Of a DNA stretch of 64,000 nt, positions 32,763 to 44,835 are shown piece by piece (positions within the stretch are counted from its first letter, which is position 1; each line of letters begins with the position of its first letter). The notes beneath the pieces were generated by a model, which was not told where the DNA came from, ran no database searches, and saw nothing but the letters and a program-made list of their open reading frames with translations. This DNA comes from Rotaria sp. Silwood1 (taxonomy: Eukaryota; Rotifera; Eurotatoria; Philodinida; Philodinidae): positions 1-64,000 of the forward strand of contig CAJNOP010000837.1 of the NCBI GenBank assembly GCA_905250075.1, written 5' to 3'. The position numbers and the translations under genes were made by a program.

Positions 32763-35397
32763 CTTTTGGTTTTTATTTCAATCCAATTGTCACGTATAAG
32801 CTATATAAAAAGAAAAAAAAAGAAGATTATTACTTACAGAAAGGTGACTAGTAACTGTCGCTTCTTTTAGGAATTCAGACAAACCTGAAACTGTCAAGTC
32901 ATATACAGACTATCTATACAAAAACAGATCTCATGTTGTGACAGACATCTCGATACTGCTTTCACAGTTTATGATGCTAAGAGAAACTTTTGACGTCCTG
33001 ATATTTGTTCACAAACCCAGTCGATAGGTATAGTGAAGGCTCTTCATAGTAGGTACAGTGGCTCCATTGTGACTCATATATGGATCTCACAGTGATTGCA
33101 TAGAAAGTTTTGTACTTTATTGAATATTCTTTCTTACTTTTTATCAATGTCCTTAAATTGTACCCGCTCATATCTTCAAAAAATGTCAAGAAAATTACTA
33201 CCTGCGTTTACTAATGTCTTTTTCTTTTTTGTTTAATTCTGTTTTGACAACGATGTTTTTTGTCACAAACAATTCCTGATTTTCATTGATCTATTTTACT
33301 TCTTACTTTACTTATGTCTATAATCTATTGCTATTAAATTTATTTTAGGTGAAAACTATACAGTTTTTAATAGTTTGATTTATTCAGGTTTCAGAAATAT
33401 ATATTTAGTCTTCCAAAAAAACAAAGAAATTTCAACTGCTAGCGAGTTTTTTGAAGTAACAGAGATTTGCAACATATCCCTTCTATAACTTCTGTAATTA
33501 TCTTTTTCTTCCAAATCTGAACATTGGCTGTTTTGCATAGCTTTTTTTCAGAAAACCTGAAATAAACCTTATTTACAAATATCACAATGATAAGATGTAA
33601 CAGTATACTTTTTTTCACGTCTAGTTGTAAAATTAGGAGTGCCATACGATCTCTGTATAGCTTTCTTTGCATATTGGAGACTTTTCTCTTCAAGACTGAT
33701 AAATTAATAAGAATGGATTGCGTAGCGGTTTATCTCAATCGATTGGAACGAAATTTTTTCAATATGCTCATCTAACTTGTTCTAACTGTCCTACCTATAT
33801 AATAATCCCAAGATCAGAAGTTCGAAAACTGAAGGTACCTACACAAAAAAGCGTATGTTTGCCTTTTAATAAAGACAGTTTGTAAAATTTCTTTTATAAC
33901 TAGTGCTGGAATCAATTTTAGGACGAAAATAATCTCCTTTTATTTCTAGAGAACATGTTATAGAAATGACGTAACAAGTCTCTATCTCGATAACTGGGTA
34001 GAATGAATGATTAAAGGATCTAAATTAGCGCTATCTAATGATGAACTCAAATCCTAAATGTAGACGCTTTCATTTTCTTCCATTTTATTACTCCACCGAT
34101 TGAACAATCAGCGAGAAACAATGGAAAAGGAACTTCTGAAGATACATATATATATATATACGAAGCATATGAAGACAGATGACTGTCAGTAGAAGATAAG
34201 AGAAAGTAGATATTTATATGCACGGTGACGCGATACGGTGCCTCTATGATATCAGCAATACGAGAGACAATGAAAGCATTTGTATGACATGATCAGGAAA
34301 AAGATTTTTTGTAACTGAAATCTTAACAGAGCTAAAAAAAATAATATATATATATATGATTTCCGTTGCTAAAGGGTTTTAAAATGTCACAAGACTAAAA
34401 TAATGTTCTTTGTACTCTCTCAACATTAGAAGTCACAGTACCAGTGACTTTTCTTCTCACTGCTAGAATGTTTAAGGCAATATGCACTATGTTCTTTAGG
34501 GCATATTTTCAAAAAAAAATGTATTACTCTAGCTTAAAATAATGAGAGATACTAATTTTCATTTCTTCAATCTATTTGTTTTCTTCCTAAAATCAATGTT
34601 AATTTGACGTAGAGTGTTCGGTACATTGTTCTTATTTAGACAATGGTGACGTCTATCAGTCTGTGAAACTATGTGTGTTTTTGACAAATGAACGTCACAA
34701 GCATTTGTTCCATATTAAGCAGTCGGAGAATCGCATCATAACCTAAAATAACTATTTCTAGAATCTACTAATCAATATTCCTTGTGATATTCTTGTTTTT
34801 TTTTTCAATAATTAAATAAATATATTTTATATGTGTAATGATACAACAGAGAATCTAGCACTCTTCCTGCAAATATAAACATACAGTTTAGTTGATAACA
34901 AACCTGTTAAAGAAAAATGTTTTGTTCTGAGATCTATCGTGCGTGGAGACACAAAAAAAAAAGAAATGCATTGAATAAAAATTTGTTTTAGAGCCAAATC
35001 ATTTTAGCTAATGTTTTTTATGTCATAACTTGATAGTTCAAAAATAAAACAATATTAATTAGGAATTAAAAAACTGATGAATTTCAAATCATTTTAATGA
35101 TATTCGTCTTCACAAGAAAATAGTCTATGTGCATGAAATTTCTTCAATGAGAGTGATAATGAAAATTATTGAAATAAATCTGCTCAATTTTTCGCCCCCC
35201 CTCACTGTGATATGTAACGGACATCCCCAAGCCTATTATAGATATATGCTTTCTAACATGATGTTAATCTCAATGAAACTAATCCAGAAATGCTATAAGG
35301 GGATACTTACAAAATTAATTATATAGATATTCATACAAAAAATTTTTTCGAATTTCATCCAGATTAGTGTCAAATATATCAAGATTGTACTTTGATA

Positions 35398-35460
35398 TAG
35401 GGGTGAGAGAGTTATTGGTATTTTTTTTTGTTATTAATAACAATAACTTTCTCACCCCTA
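35398..35460. repeat. Near-perfect 20-bp stem hairpin
   Basis: TAGGGGTGAGAGAGTTATTG at the left pairs with CAATAACTTTCTCACCCCTA at the right, one mismatch in 20, with a 23-base T-rich loop. It may be the two ends of a deleted foldback element. Confidence 0.8.
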
Positions 35461-35837
35461 CTTTTATATTGCGATGCATTGACTAAATAGTTACCATGAC
35501 TAGGGATACGTGAATATCCTCATTCCAATATTCAAGTATCTTCTAGAAGTCTCTAAGATTTTCTATGGCTGTCTCTCACATGATAGTTTTCTTAAGTTAT
35601 GTTCTGGAATGTTCTATTTTTAACACTATGCATATATGTACCTTATTCGTTATTACTTGAGTATCAGTCAGGTAGTCAGTAGTAAAGTCAAATCCTTAGT
35701 TTGTTTACGTATAAATAAACCGACTCCTCATTAAATTTATCGCCATCATTCTGTACTGTTTTGCACAAAATTTCCGACTATTTTTTATTTTGACATCCTA
35801 AATTGTTTTCATGAAACATGCAGCTATTTAAAAAAAG

Positions 35838-35988
35838 TTACCATAGGCATCATGGATGATTTTCAATGCTAATGCTATATTTTTTTAATTTTCACTAGAA
35901 AAAAACATTAGTGATTATTAATGTTTTTGTAGTGAAAATTAAAAAAAATGTAACGCTAGCATCAGCGATCATCAATGCAAGCGTTACA
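35838..35988. repeat. Composite palindrome
   Basis: TTTTTTAATTTTCACTAG (35881-35898) pairs with GTAGTGAAAATTAAAAAA (about 35929-35946) and continues inward with AACATTA/TAATGTT. It is followed by TGTAACGC (35949-35956) against GCGTTACA (35981-35988). The outer left flank also partly mirrors the right. A small palindromic element is likely. Confidence 0.6.
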
Positions 35989-36692
35989 TTCTCATTAATT
36001 TGTGATGAGATTCACACTAATGTTCACTGGTGTTTATGAGTATTGCGCTTTACTATAATTCATGAAGTTCTGACTAGAAGATTCAAATTTTACCATTTCA
36101 CTGACGTAATCGAAGAACTTATCAGTAGTTCGTATTATCATGTTCACTTAAAAGAAAAAAATCCATTTAAAGTTGCATTGAATTTCACAAAAAATTAGTG
36201 AAAATCAGTAATTTTTGGGAAATATTAGTAATCACTGGTGTTTTTTCGACAAAATGTCAGTGAAAATGACTGTTTTTTTCTGCAATATTTTTGGTACAGG
36301 TTTTATTTGTGTACTGTCTAATCTGATTGTTGGCAGTTTGATTCAAATGACGAAAGTAAATTTCAAGGAAATCTCAAATAGTATTATTTCTTCCAGTTTT
36401 GTACCATTAAGATAACTGAATCACAATACTAATCTCTAAGGATTTGTACCTACTGAATGTCACTCGAACCTATTCACATCCTTTTGAATGACTCTTGATA
36501 TTTTGATATTTGTTGTCTGTTTCTTTTCTTTTGATTTTTTTAAAGACGTAATCAAAAGAACTCGCATAAAGTTATCGTGGCATGTTTTACTGGAAAAATT
36601 TAAGAGTCAAGAATATAAAAAAATAGTTTCGTACATTTCTTCTTTGATCACCAATACTTTTATTCGTCATCGCTATCTGCATCAAATTTTTT

Positions 36693-37869
36693 TCATTTTG
36701 ACTTAAGTTTTGTCGGTCTTGGTTTTGACTCTTGCACCTGTTCAATAATTGTTAAGCTTAACACCGGCCTATGTTTATAATCTTTTGTTGAAAGAACTCC
36801 ATGAAATCCACCCAGAATAAAACATTGTTTTCTCGTTCTATTTTCACCATTGACAAGACTGAGTGGAACACGAATATTATCCAATTTCAATCGTTCCATA
36901 TCATTCGATTGACTATAGGAAAATAATTTCCCTACCCAACCAGTAAGACGTGGATAGGAAGAGCGTCGATCATCGCCATATGACATTCTACTTTGCCGCG
37001 TAATGGCACAGACCTATGTAGAAGGGAAACGATATTCTTTCGCAGTTCTCAACTGCTATATTATCAAGACTAGTATTTTTACTTTAATCCAGAATTCAGG
37101 ATCAACATGACCTTGATAAGTTTCAATAAAGTGATCAAATATCGGCAAGAGCTCGTCAATATATTCTTTAAATCGTAACGTGTCACAGTGATATTGTTCT
37201 TCATTGTTGATACAAAACATTTTTAATTTTTCAGTTTTCAGTCGAAGTAATTTTCAATCATCGAGAGTACCTGGACAAAAGAAAATAATTAGTACTACAA
37301 TCTTTGAGGTCAACATTTTATATAACTCACTCTAAGGCAGCTGAGAGAAGCGATTCGATTTAACCTGTGATCGTAAAATTTGCTGTCAGTAATTCAGTGA
37401 CTTCATTTTTGACATTTTGCTGAATTTCACTCTTCATCAAATCAAAAAATTGTGTCCAGTCGTTTTTTAAGAATTCAATCCCCAACACTTTCTTTCCTTT
37501 ATTATATTCAACAAAGAATGAACGTAATTGTTCAGCATTTTTATTGACATAGTGTGCATACTGAAGACAGACAATAAGTCACATGTCATCTGGTGAAAGG
37601 ATCAAATCTTGATGATTGTTATAAGCAAGAAGAAATGCTTGAAGAACTGGATTTTGTGCTGTGATCTGAGTACAAAGACTATTTGTTACTGTGAAGAGCG
37701 ATTTGTAATATTTTCTGTTATCACGATCTTGATTTTCATCAACTTTACTTAGTCAGAATTGTTCGACTGTTTCGTATGAAACTGGAGTGAAGCAGTACTT
37801 AGAACAATCGAGTTCAAGTGGCTCAAGTTTAGGATCGATGATAATAGAGTGAAATGAGTTGGTAGTCAT
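36693..37869 (-). pseudogene. DUF4419-family gene, inactivated by four stops and an internal deletion
   Basis: Starts at 37869. The frame shows the DUF4419 core: NPVLQAFLLAYNNHQDLILS, PDDM, HYVNKNAEQLRSFFVEYNKG, then after a gap GTLDD, YIDELLPIFDHFIETYQGHV, DPEFW, and after a normal intron (37014-37082) CAITRQSR, RLTGWVGKLFSY and ILGGFHGVL. Stops: TGA at 37753-37755, TGA at 37579-37581, TAA at 37360-37362, TGA at 37254-37256. Two of the TGAs (after PDDM and after GTLDD) fall where the family has Trp, and the first is probably the same. About 30 residues expected before GTLDD are missing and the splice phase there does not work, so a deletion is likely. DUF4419 proteins are common in fungi, amoebae and bdelloids; function unknown. 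The mostly intact frame suggests recent loss. Confidence 0.85.
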
Positions 37870-39159
37870 GTTTTATAATTAAGTTTCCAAAAATATCGAT
37901 TTCTTCCTGTTGAAAATGTAAAAATATTCTCCTGTAGCTTTTATTTATATACGTTATTCTTTTGTAATTAGGAAGAAAGTCTATGATTTCATAAGTTATG
38001 TTTTTCCCGACACGGAATAAAGTAAATAAAACGAAAAGTAAAAATGTTTCAAGTGCTGCAAAAACAATGACAAAGAAAACAGAAAAAAAAACTCTGTTTA
38101 ATGTTCGACCTTGGTTTTTTTGTCAGATTGCACAACCGGGTGAAAAAGAAAAAGAACAGCTCAATGACTCATTTTCTGAAAACAAAAGTTCATTTACTGC
38201 AGAAAAAGAATAAATACTGCGTGCAATTTTATCGGTCCTGTCTTCTTGTAAATTTGATTTTGAGCACCTCCAAAAGATTCTCAAGATGTGGGTGTCGGTG
38301 CGAGTTAATGAGTGTAGACATGCATGTAAGTGTGAATCTGTGGATGTGGGCTCAGCTGTTTGCATCATCAATTGCATATCTACACCCTTGAATAGCACAC
38401 TACATCAATGTTACTATTTCCAATAACGTCATATATTCTACTTTTCATCGACGTCTACCACTATAAGCAAATTAAGAATATAGATGCAGAGTGTGACGAC
38501 ATGGATCTGCACTAGAGGCGCGACAAATGTAGAACATATTTCAGATTGATTGTCTTGAAATTTTTCTATTCATACTTGCAACATGGATTTGCTGTTGAAC
38601 CCAATCAACAGAAACAATATGCAATTTGACGACCGTTATCAAATGTGAGCTATCTATATTGCTTTTGTCCAAAACTAAATCCAAGTATATTTACTGAGGA
38701 CTTGGTTTCAAATCGCAAAACTATTTTTTGGTCATGACTCCTTTCTAATAAAGTCGGTTATTATTGATGTAACCTTATCTTACTAAATCCTTTGAGATGT
38801 GAGTCATTTGAAACTAAACTCACACCATCTCCAATTCAACCTCAATAGTAGCAAATTCAAAAACTTTGGTTATGTTGCACTCCTAGTTTGAAGGGTCTTG
38901 CTGTATATATCGACAAGTAGACTGTGTCTGGTACATGGTTTTGGATATGAATGTGGACAAATGCGAGATTCTTATTGCACCTGCAACTTTATATATGATA
39001 TTTATCAAAGAGATTTTGTGAAATGCAAAAGCATTTCATTGCTTCATTAATTTTCTGCCGTTCTTTAACCTTTCCTGTTCATGCTAAAAGAAATCGCAAT
39101 TCCGTCTAGTCTAAATTGAACTTTCAACTCTGACTAGGCAAATTTTAAATTTGATTGAG
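37870..39159. other. Intergenic, no gene supported
   Basis: AT-rich; short overlapping frames at 37998-38398 have no family match. It contains the TG-rich tract at 38285-38351, followed by a short CA stretch near 38376-38402. Nothing else is seen. Confidence 0.45.
38285..38351. repeat. Degenerate telomere-like TG-rich tract
   Basis: GATGTGGGTGTCGGTGCGAG, then GAGTGTAG, GTAAGTGTGAATCTG and GTGGATGTGGGC. One strand is G/T-rich over about 65 bases, with TGTGGG-like words at both ends. Confidence 0.5.
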
Positions 39160-39208
39160 GTTTATTTTGGACCACAATATACATATATCCCCGTGGCCAA
39201 AATAAACT
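39160..39208. repeat. Hairpin beside the assembly gap
   Basis: GTTTATTTTGGACCAC (39160-39175) pairs with GTGGCCAAAATAAACT (39193-39208). It ends 21 bases before the run of N. It may be the end of a palindromic element that hindered assembly. Confidence 0.65.
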
Positions 39209-39229
39209 GGACACCTTATTTTTATAGTT

Positions 39230-39329
39230 NNNNNNNNNNNNNNNNNNNNNNNNNNNNNNNNNNNNNNNNNNNNNNNNNNNNNNNNNNNNNNNNNNNNNNN
39301 NNNNNNNNNNNNNNNNNNNNNNNNNNNNN
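39230..39329. other. Assembly gap of exactly 100 N
   Basis: Exactly 100 N, the usual placeholder for a gap of unknown size. It removes the 3' end of the galactonate-dehydratase-like gene; sequence on its far side does not continue that protein. Confidence 0.98.
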
Positions 39330-41354
39330 AAATATTCCTGCTCGTACTTTGGCTTCATCTACCTCAATTCCGAGTCCAGGCAGATGAGGCACATCCACAT
39401 AGCCTTCCTTGACCTAAATGCATTGCATTGAAAACCATAGGAAAAAGTAATTTCTTTTTTTTACCTGAAACGGAACTTTCAAGTAGTCATGACCTAATGT
39501 CAAATGTTCTTGACATAGGAAATTGGGCGTACATGAGGCTAATTGCAACGAGGATGCCAGAGCAATGGGGCCCAGTGGGCAATGAGGTGCCACAGCAATA
39601 TTTCGAGCTTCTGCCATGGAAGCTATTTTGCGCGCTTCAAAGATACCTCCACAGTGAGAGATATCGGGTTGAACGATTGCTACGGCTTGTTGTTCAATAA
39701 GATCGTTGAACTGCCAACGTGTAAACAAACGTTCTCCAGTGGCGATAGGAATGCTCGTGGAAGACGAGATCTGCTTCAGAGCCGTCACGTCGCCGGGCAG
39801 TACTGGTTCTTCTACACATGCAAAAGGCATAAGTCAAAGAGCCGTTAGTTTTTGAAATTTTTTTTTGAAGTCGACCTTAATCTCTGCCATGCTCAAGTCA
39901 GCATTTCAGAGTTTTGTCCCAATGCTATGTCCCCTTATTTGACCAAATACTGAAAGAGGACTATACCTGCTCACTTGAACTAGTTAAAACTAACTCTCTC
40001 TAAAATACAATTGCGTTATCGTATATTGCATAGCACTCGTACTTTGAACCATGTATGACACAAACGCTTCTGTTGTTTAGACTCATAGGATGAATAGGCG
40101 TATACGTACCAATAAACATAATATCAACATTTTCGATCATATGAATTATACGACGAGACTATAACATGATTTACATTTATACTGACCGATAAATTTGGAC
40201 TCCTTACCATAGCTGGTGTGCACCGTCCGTGAAAATCGAGGGCAACATCTATTCGCTTATCGACCTTATCTCGAAGAAGGATAATATTATCTCGAATAGC
40301 ATGTAATACATGTGGTTGTTCAACCATTTGCATTGGTGGAATGGGACATGTTTTATAGGCAGTGAATCCTTCCAGATTTTCATTGATGCTCTTCGCATAC
40401 AAGTCAATATAGTCACCTGTAGGCTCTGATGACAACCATCCATACATACGAATTCGATCGCGCACCTTGCCACCAAGTAAACGCCACACAGGAACATTGA
40501 GACTACACAAATAGACAAGAGAATAAACAAGCATAAAAACAAACATACTGTTTTCCGAGGATGTCCCAAAGAGCCTGTTCAACACCCGACAGAGCACTTG
40601 TTAGAATGGGTCCATTTCTGTATGGTTGTGAAATCTTCTAAGTTGAGTATTCAAAAAGAATAAAAAATCGATCACTTGCCGATAGAAATTGCCTCGATAG
40701 ATGGTTTGCCAATGTTTTTCAATGTCTCTTGGATCCTGTTTTCAAATTCAGAATATTATAAATCTAATTCAAAGTGAAGTCATACCTGCCCAATCAAATA
40801 TCGAGCAATTTCCTAAAAAACATATTCTCATGTCAGACATTCGTGAGACGATTGACGAAACAGAGAGAACAATGCTTCTGGGAACCAGACTCAACATCAT
40901 CCTTGTTCACAGAAAAGGATAAAAGCTTCACATTCTACGACAATGATGTACTTTTTTTGTATGAAATTCAAAGTATCTGACAATTTCGGACGCGTTTCAA
41001 AAAGTCGAAGGTGTCCAAACGTGAGAGTTTTAACTTTTTACATGAAACTATCCGTTAAGAAGTTTCTAGAAGAGCAAAATTTTGTGGAAATTCGACGACA
41101 CTATACGTAACGAATCCAAAAGATATCAATTTTCGATCGTCTTGCAGATTTTTTATCAATCTACTTTTACGGCAGCTTCAACCGTTTGAGCTCTTCCTTC
41201 CACCACTGGTTCGCCCCAACCTATTGTTCCATCATTGCATGTAATCTAAAAATTGTTTTTAGAAATATAATTCTGAGGAAACATCAGATTACGCTACTTT
41301 AAGAAACAGCCATCTTGGCTTGACATGAAACATTTCCATCTTCTCGATCTTCAT
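39330..41354 (-). CDS. Galactonate-dehydratase-like enolase-superfamily enzyme, nine exons visible, 3' end in gap
   Basis: Exons 41298-41354, 41171-41245, 40786-40812 (27 bp), 40680-40735, 40549-40617, 40208-40502, 40110-40158, 39465-39811 and 39330-39413 (cut by the gap); all phases agree, 353 residues visible of about 382 in bacterial DgoD. The enzyme dehydrates D-galactonate to 2-keto-3-deoxygalactonate. The N-terminus KPRWLFLK and [20 protein letters not shown], then [20 protein letters not shown] and [15 protein letters not shown], fit the family. Metal and catalytic residues are present: DFHGR (about D184, H186), EEPV (E210), GERLF and APHCPLGP (His). The intron between exons 4 and 5 starts with GC (gcaagt...acag). 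Coding is more GC-rich in exon 8 than in neighbours. The gene is bacterial in type yet has at least eight introns, pointing to old horizontal transfer with intron gain. Whether the lost end is intact is unknown; substrate could be a related sugar acid. Confidence 0.88.
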
Positions 41355-41557
41355 TTTTGTAGTGAAAAAATTGAATGAAAAGAAAAACTCTTTCTATTGT
41401 TCTACTTGGTTTTATCAATTCTACAATGATGAGTGAGTGCATGTTAGAGAAAAATAATAATTGGCGGGTTCTAAAGGACGTCAAGATAAGAAAAGCAACA
41501 AAGAGTGTTGAGATGATAAGTAGTCAAACGACAAACTTGCTTACTAGCTATCGTATA

Positions 41558-41617
41558 GAGTGTGGATATGAGTATGAATGTTAAGAGAGAGAATATCAAC
41601 ATCTCACACCCACATCC
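41558..41617. repeat. Telomere-like TG/CA hairpin, degenerate
   Basis: GAGTGTGGATATGAGTATGA is followed by CAACATCTCACACCCACATCC; the two halves pair loosely around a GAGAGAGAA loop. Same layout as at 8704-8753. It lies about 200 bp upstream of the dehydratase start. Confidence 0.5.
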
Positions 41618-43943
41618 TAGACAAATATGAGAATTATCAAAGAAAAGAAAATATTACTGAAGGTAATACATTCTTTTAATCTTTGTATAGTATTTTCTTT
41701 ATTTTAGAAGAACAGTCGTCTTTTATATTGGAGTATTTCAGTATGAAAGGTTACAAAAACTCCAAAACACTGTGATTGAATCATCTTAATAATCTATTAA
41801 CTATTTCTCAATTATAGTATAATTTTCATCACTTAATTTTGTCATTTTTTATTGTCGAAAACAATTGATCCTTATGCAATGATGTAATAAACATATTATG
41901 ATAAATTAATAATCTGTAGCAATGACTGTTTTAATTGGATCACATCTATGAAATATTTAATATAAAATATCGAGAAAAGATTCGAGAAGTGTTAGAATGT
42001 TTAATTGGAAATAAATTGAAAAATCATGCACTATGAAGATACATATTCTAGGTATAGTGGTGGATAAGATATAATTTGTCCAATTGCTAGACAGTTTATT
42101 TTGTTTGTCTTTGCGCAGTTTTTCTTGATTTTGTTGAAATTTCACTCATGTATTAGTTCTATTGTTAGTAGCTTTCAAACTTTTTTTCACATCAGATTAT
42201 ACATACTATTTTGTGTATTATGTATTTTAAACATGAAATAAAATACCTCAAAAATATACTTCTAAAATAGGAAATGATCTTCTCATGTGTCAAAAACGCT
42301 TCAATGGCTCAATTCAATGTGAAGTTCTAGAAAAGCCCATACGAATTTGTTTGTAATTTTGTCATTAGAAAATTACCTAGAATTACTAACTGACAGTGTA
42401 GGAACCATTTTTGAATAAACAGTTTTCAAAACACACTTAAGACCCGATTCTTCTAATTAATCCGATCCAAAATACTATATTTTTAGAGTATTCGTTATCA
42501 CTAAAAATCTGAATTCTTGAAGAAAATCCAGTAATTCAAAAAAATCTTCATAGACCTTCACGTAACAATCATTTTATACGCAACAAGCGTCTGCTTTTTA
42601 TCGATAGATATTTTTCTTTGTCACGCACATTATTTCTTTTTTCGTTCATCATACTTTGAAATGATAAGATAATGAGAGAAAGAATCCTTCGAACTGTCAA
42701 GACTAATGCAAATTGTATCAATCAAATGCACAATAGTAATACCTTGTTAGATAAAGAATAAGAAAGAAAAAAAAAGTGTAATGATGCAATTCGCTCCTTT
42801 TTCTCATATGTATGGGTATCGATGGTATAAAAGGATACTGAGCTATGTTTATTACCACCGGATGTTGTTATTAGAGTGAGTAACTATTTGCAAAGATTAA
42901 CTATTACGGAAAAAATATTAATATTAAACAAAAATGTGTTGAGTCACGTCTCGACTCCATCTAAAGTGAAGAAAGGTTTCGATGATATTTTTCTTCATTT
43001 ATACATTCCCATTTTTTACTCTCTGAATATCATACAAATCAGACACTTTTCAGTAAGTACAAAATAAAAAAAGTAATACGTCAACAAAACATGATATATT
43101 TATACAAATATAGTTTACTTCTTTCTCTTACAATGACATACAAAGTCATATACAATCATACAAGAGTGAGAAAGAAAAACAATATAGATACAATTGAACA
43201 ATAATTATATGGTTGTTCTTGGGAGTGTAAAAAAAACAGGTAATTTTAATAAGCTCAAATGAATATTTCTTTAAATTTAACTTTTGACATATTCATAGTT
43301 CAAGATGCATAGGAAATGGCTTTGCATCATGCAATTGTCATATTTAACTACCTGTTTATGAATAATGCTTTAGTTTGCTTCTATTCAAGTGTCGAAATAA
43401 TTATTTGGGCATCCGCCAGGGTGCTGGTGGTATTTATAAATCGGAAGTTCAAGCTTCTATAGTGCAGCTTCCATCTGAACATTCATTAACTCATAGAAGC
43501 CTCCATTTTTGAACAATACGATCAATATCGGCATGGCTATATGCAGCTCCCATTTATGAAAATATTTGTTGTTTACAAATTTCCTATTTACAGTGATAAA
43601 TATGCATCATGGGAATTTTCCAACATTTATGTAATTTTTTGGAATATTTGGTATTGTTTATCACATACTCAAATTGAACAAGATGTATTCTTTATGGTAT
43701 TCGAAAGATTATACTACCGCTCATGGAACTCGTATTCTATGGTGCTCACTTTTCTATACTTACTTTATTATTGATTTTTCTCATACTTTGTTATGTTACC
43801 TTGATGGTCTTATTCTCTTTGTTGCTGTTGTTATTATTATTAAATTTTTTTCTTCTGAACTGTTTTTCATGTTTTAATATCATATAAATGCTTTTAGACG
43901 TGAACAAAGATTATTCTACACTGTAAACTAGAAAATAAGTTAT
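41618..43943. other. Intergenic, no gene seen
   Basis: AT-rich sequence. Short frames (41957-42145, 42876-43067, 43541-43877) have no family features. The promoter of the dehydratase gene should lie near 41355-41557, just before this block. I saw no clear repeat apart from simple A/T runs. Confidence 0.45.
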
Positions 43944-44824
43944 GGGTGTGTTCATGAGAAGTCGCCAGTCAATTCGGCGACCTCATCCAAATCTAATGAA
44001 CTTTCAGAGTTTGTAGAGCTTTTTACGCTAATCATTTTGATGGTAAAATTTTTCAAATTTGATCATATTTTCATTGAGATATAGGCGAAATGCTTTTACC
44101 GCATTTTTGTCATTTTTCCATTTTTTTTGCAACAACTAAAGTCGGAGTAGTATCGAAAAATTGATGATACGTCATCATTTGTCACTCAGATCATTAAACC
44201 AATGGCATATTCGGATTCCCCATGAGAAAGTGCATCAGAACCTGTAGAAATTAATAGAACTTTCATGAACTTTTTTTGGAATCCATTTCTTCACTATATG
44301 AATTAATACCTAGTGAAAGTGTTTGAAAAATTTGATCAGAAAAGTGGAATAAATCAGAATACTGGTATTGATAGTTCGATAGAGCAGAACTTGCTCTATA
44401 ACATGCACTAGTTTATTTTCCTCCCAACTATCATTTTGAAAGCGGTAAACGTCAACAATGCTTTATACTACCATTATTTAGTGAAGTTCGATGTATATAA
44501 CCGTCCGATCTAAATGAATTATATCAGAAACCAGTTCAAAATTCACCACCAATATTAAGACTTTGTAAAGGTTGTTATGTCGATGATTTTTATACTAGAT
44601 TATGTTGCAGTGAATCCTATTTTGATCATAATACAAGTTAAATAATATGAATACATTAGTTTTGCTTTTGTTTATTATGTGTAGAAATTATCTATTTTTC
44701 TGTAGATGAACTTGATAAGACAGTTCTATTTAATTAAATTTAAAATCGACTGAAATATACGAACAGATTATGAAAAATTGGACTAGAGTTTGTATGAGAT
44801 CAAGGATCTTTAATATGAAATGCT
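43944..44824 (+). repeat. Left inverted arm of the 3-kb element
   Basis: About 881 bp, matched by the reverse complement of 46087-46969. The match ends sharply on the inner side after ATCAAGGATCTTTAATATGAAATGCT (44799-44824). In the plus frame it includes a coding-like stretch at about 44440-44640 with one internal stop. Confidence 0.8.
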
Positions 44825-44835
44825 GACATATCGAA

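Larger units (their letters stand above)
32763..36692. other. Gene-free 3.9-kb stretch with small palindromes
   Basis: No supportable gene; short frames at 33439-33775, 35129-35326 and 36215-36706 show no family motifs. The region holds short TA repeats (34149-34161, 34345-34358), a 63-bp hairpin at 35398-35460 and a composite palindrome at about 35838-35988. A tail after 36130 has several AGTGAAAAT-like words, perhaps an old palindromic remnant. Confidence 0.45.

Noticed and set aside
36693..37869. TGA read as tryptophan (altered genetic code or recoding)
   Set aside because: The same pseudogene has a TAA and a deletion, TGG codes Trp there and in neighbours, and TGA is the normal stop of the phosphoribosyltransferase gene.
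39134..39387. Open frames spanning the N run
   Set aside because: They exist only because N is translated as X.
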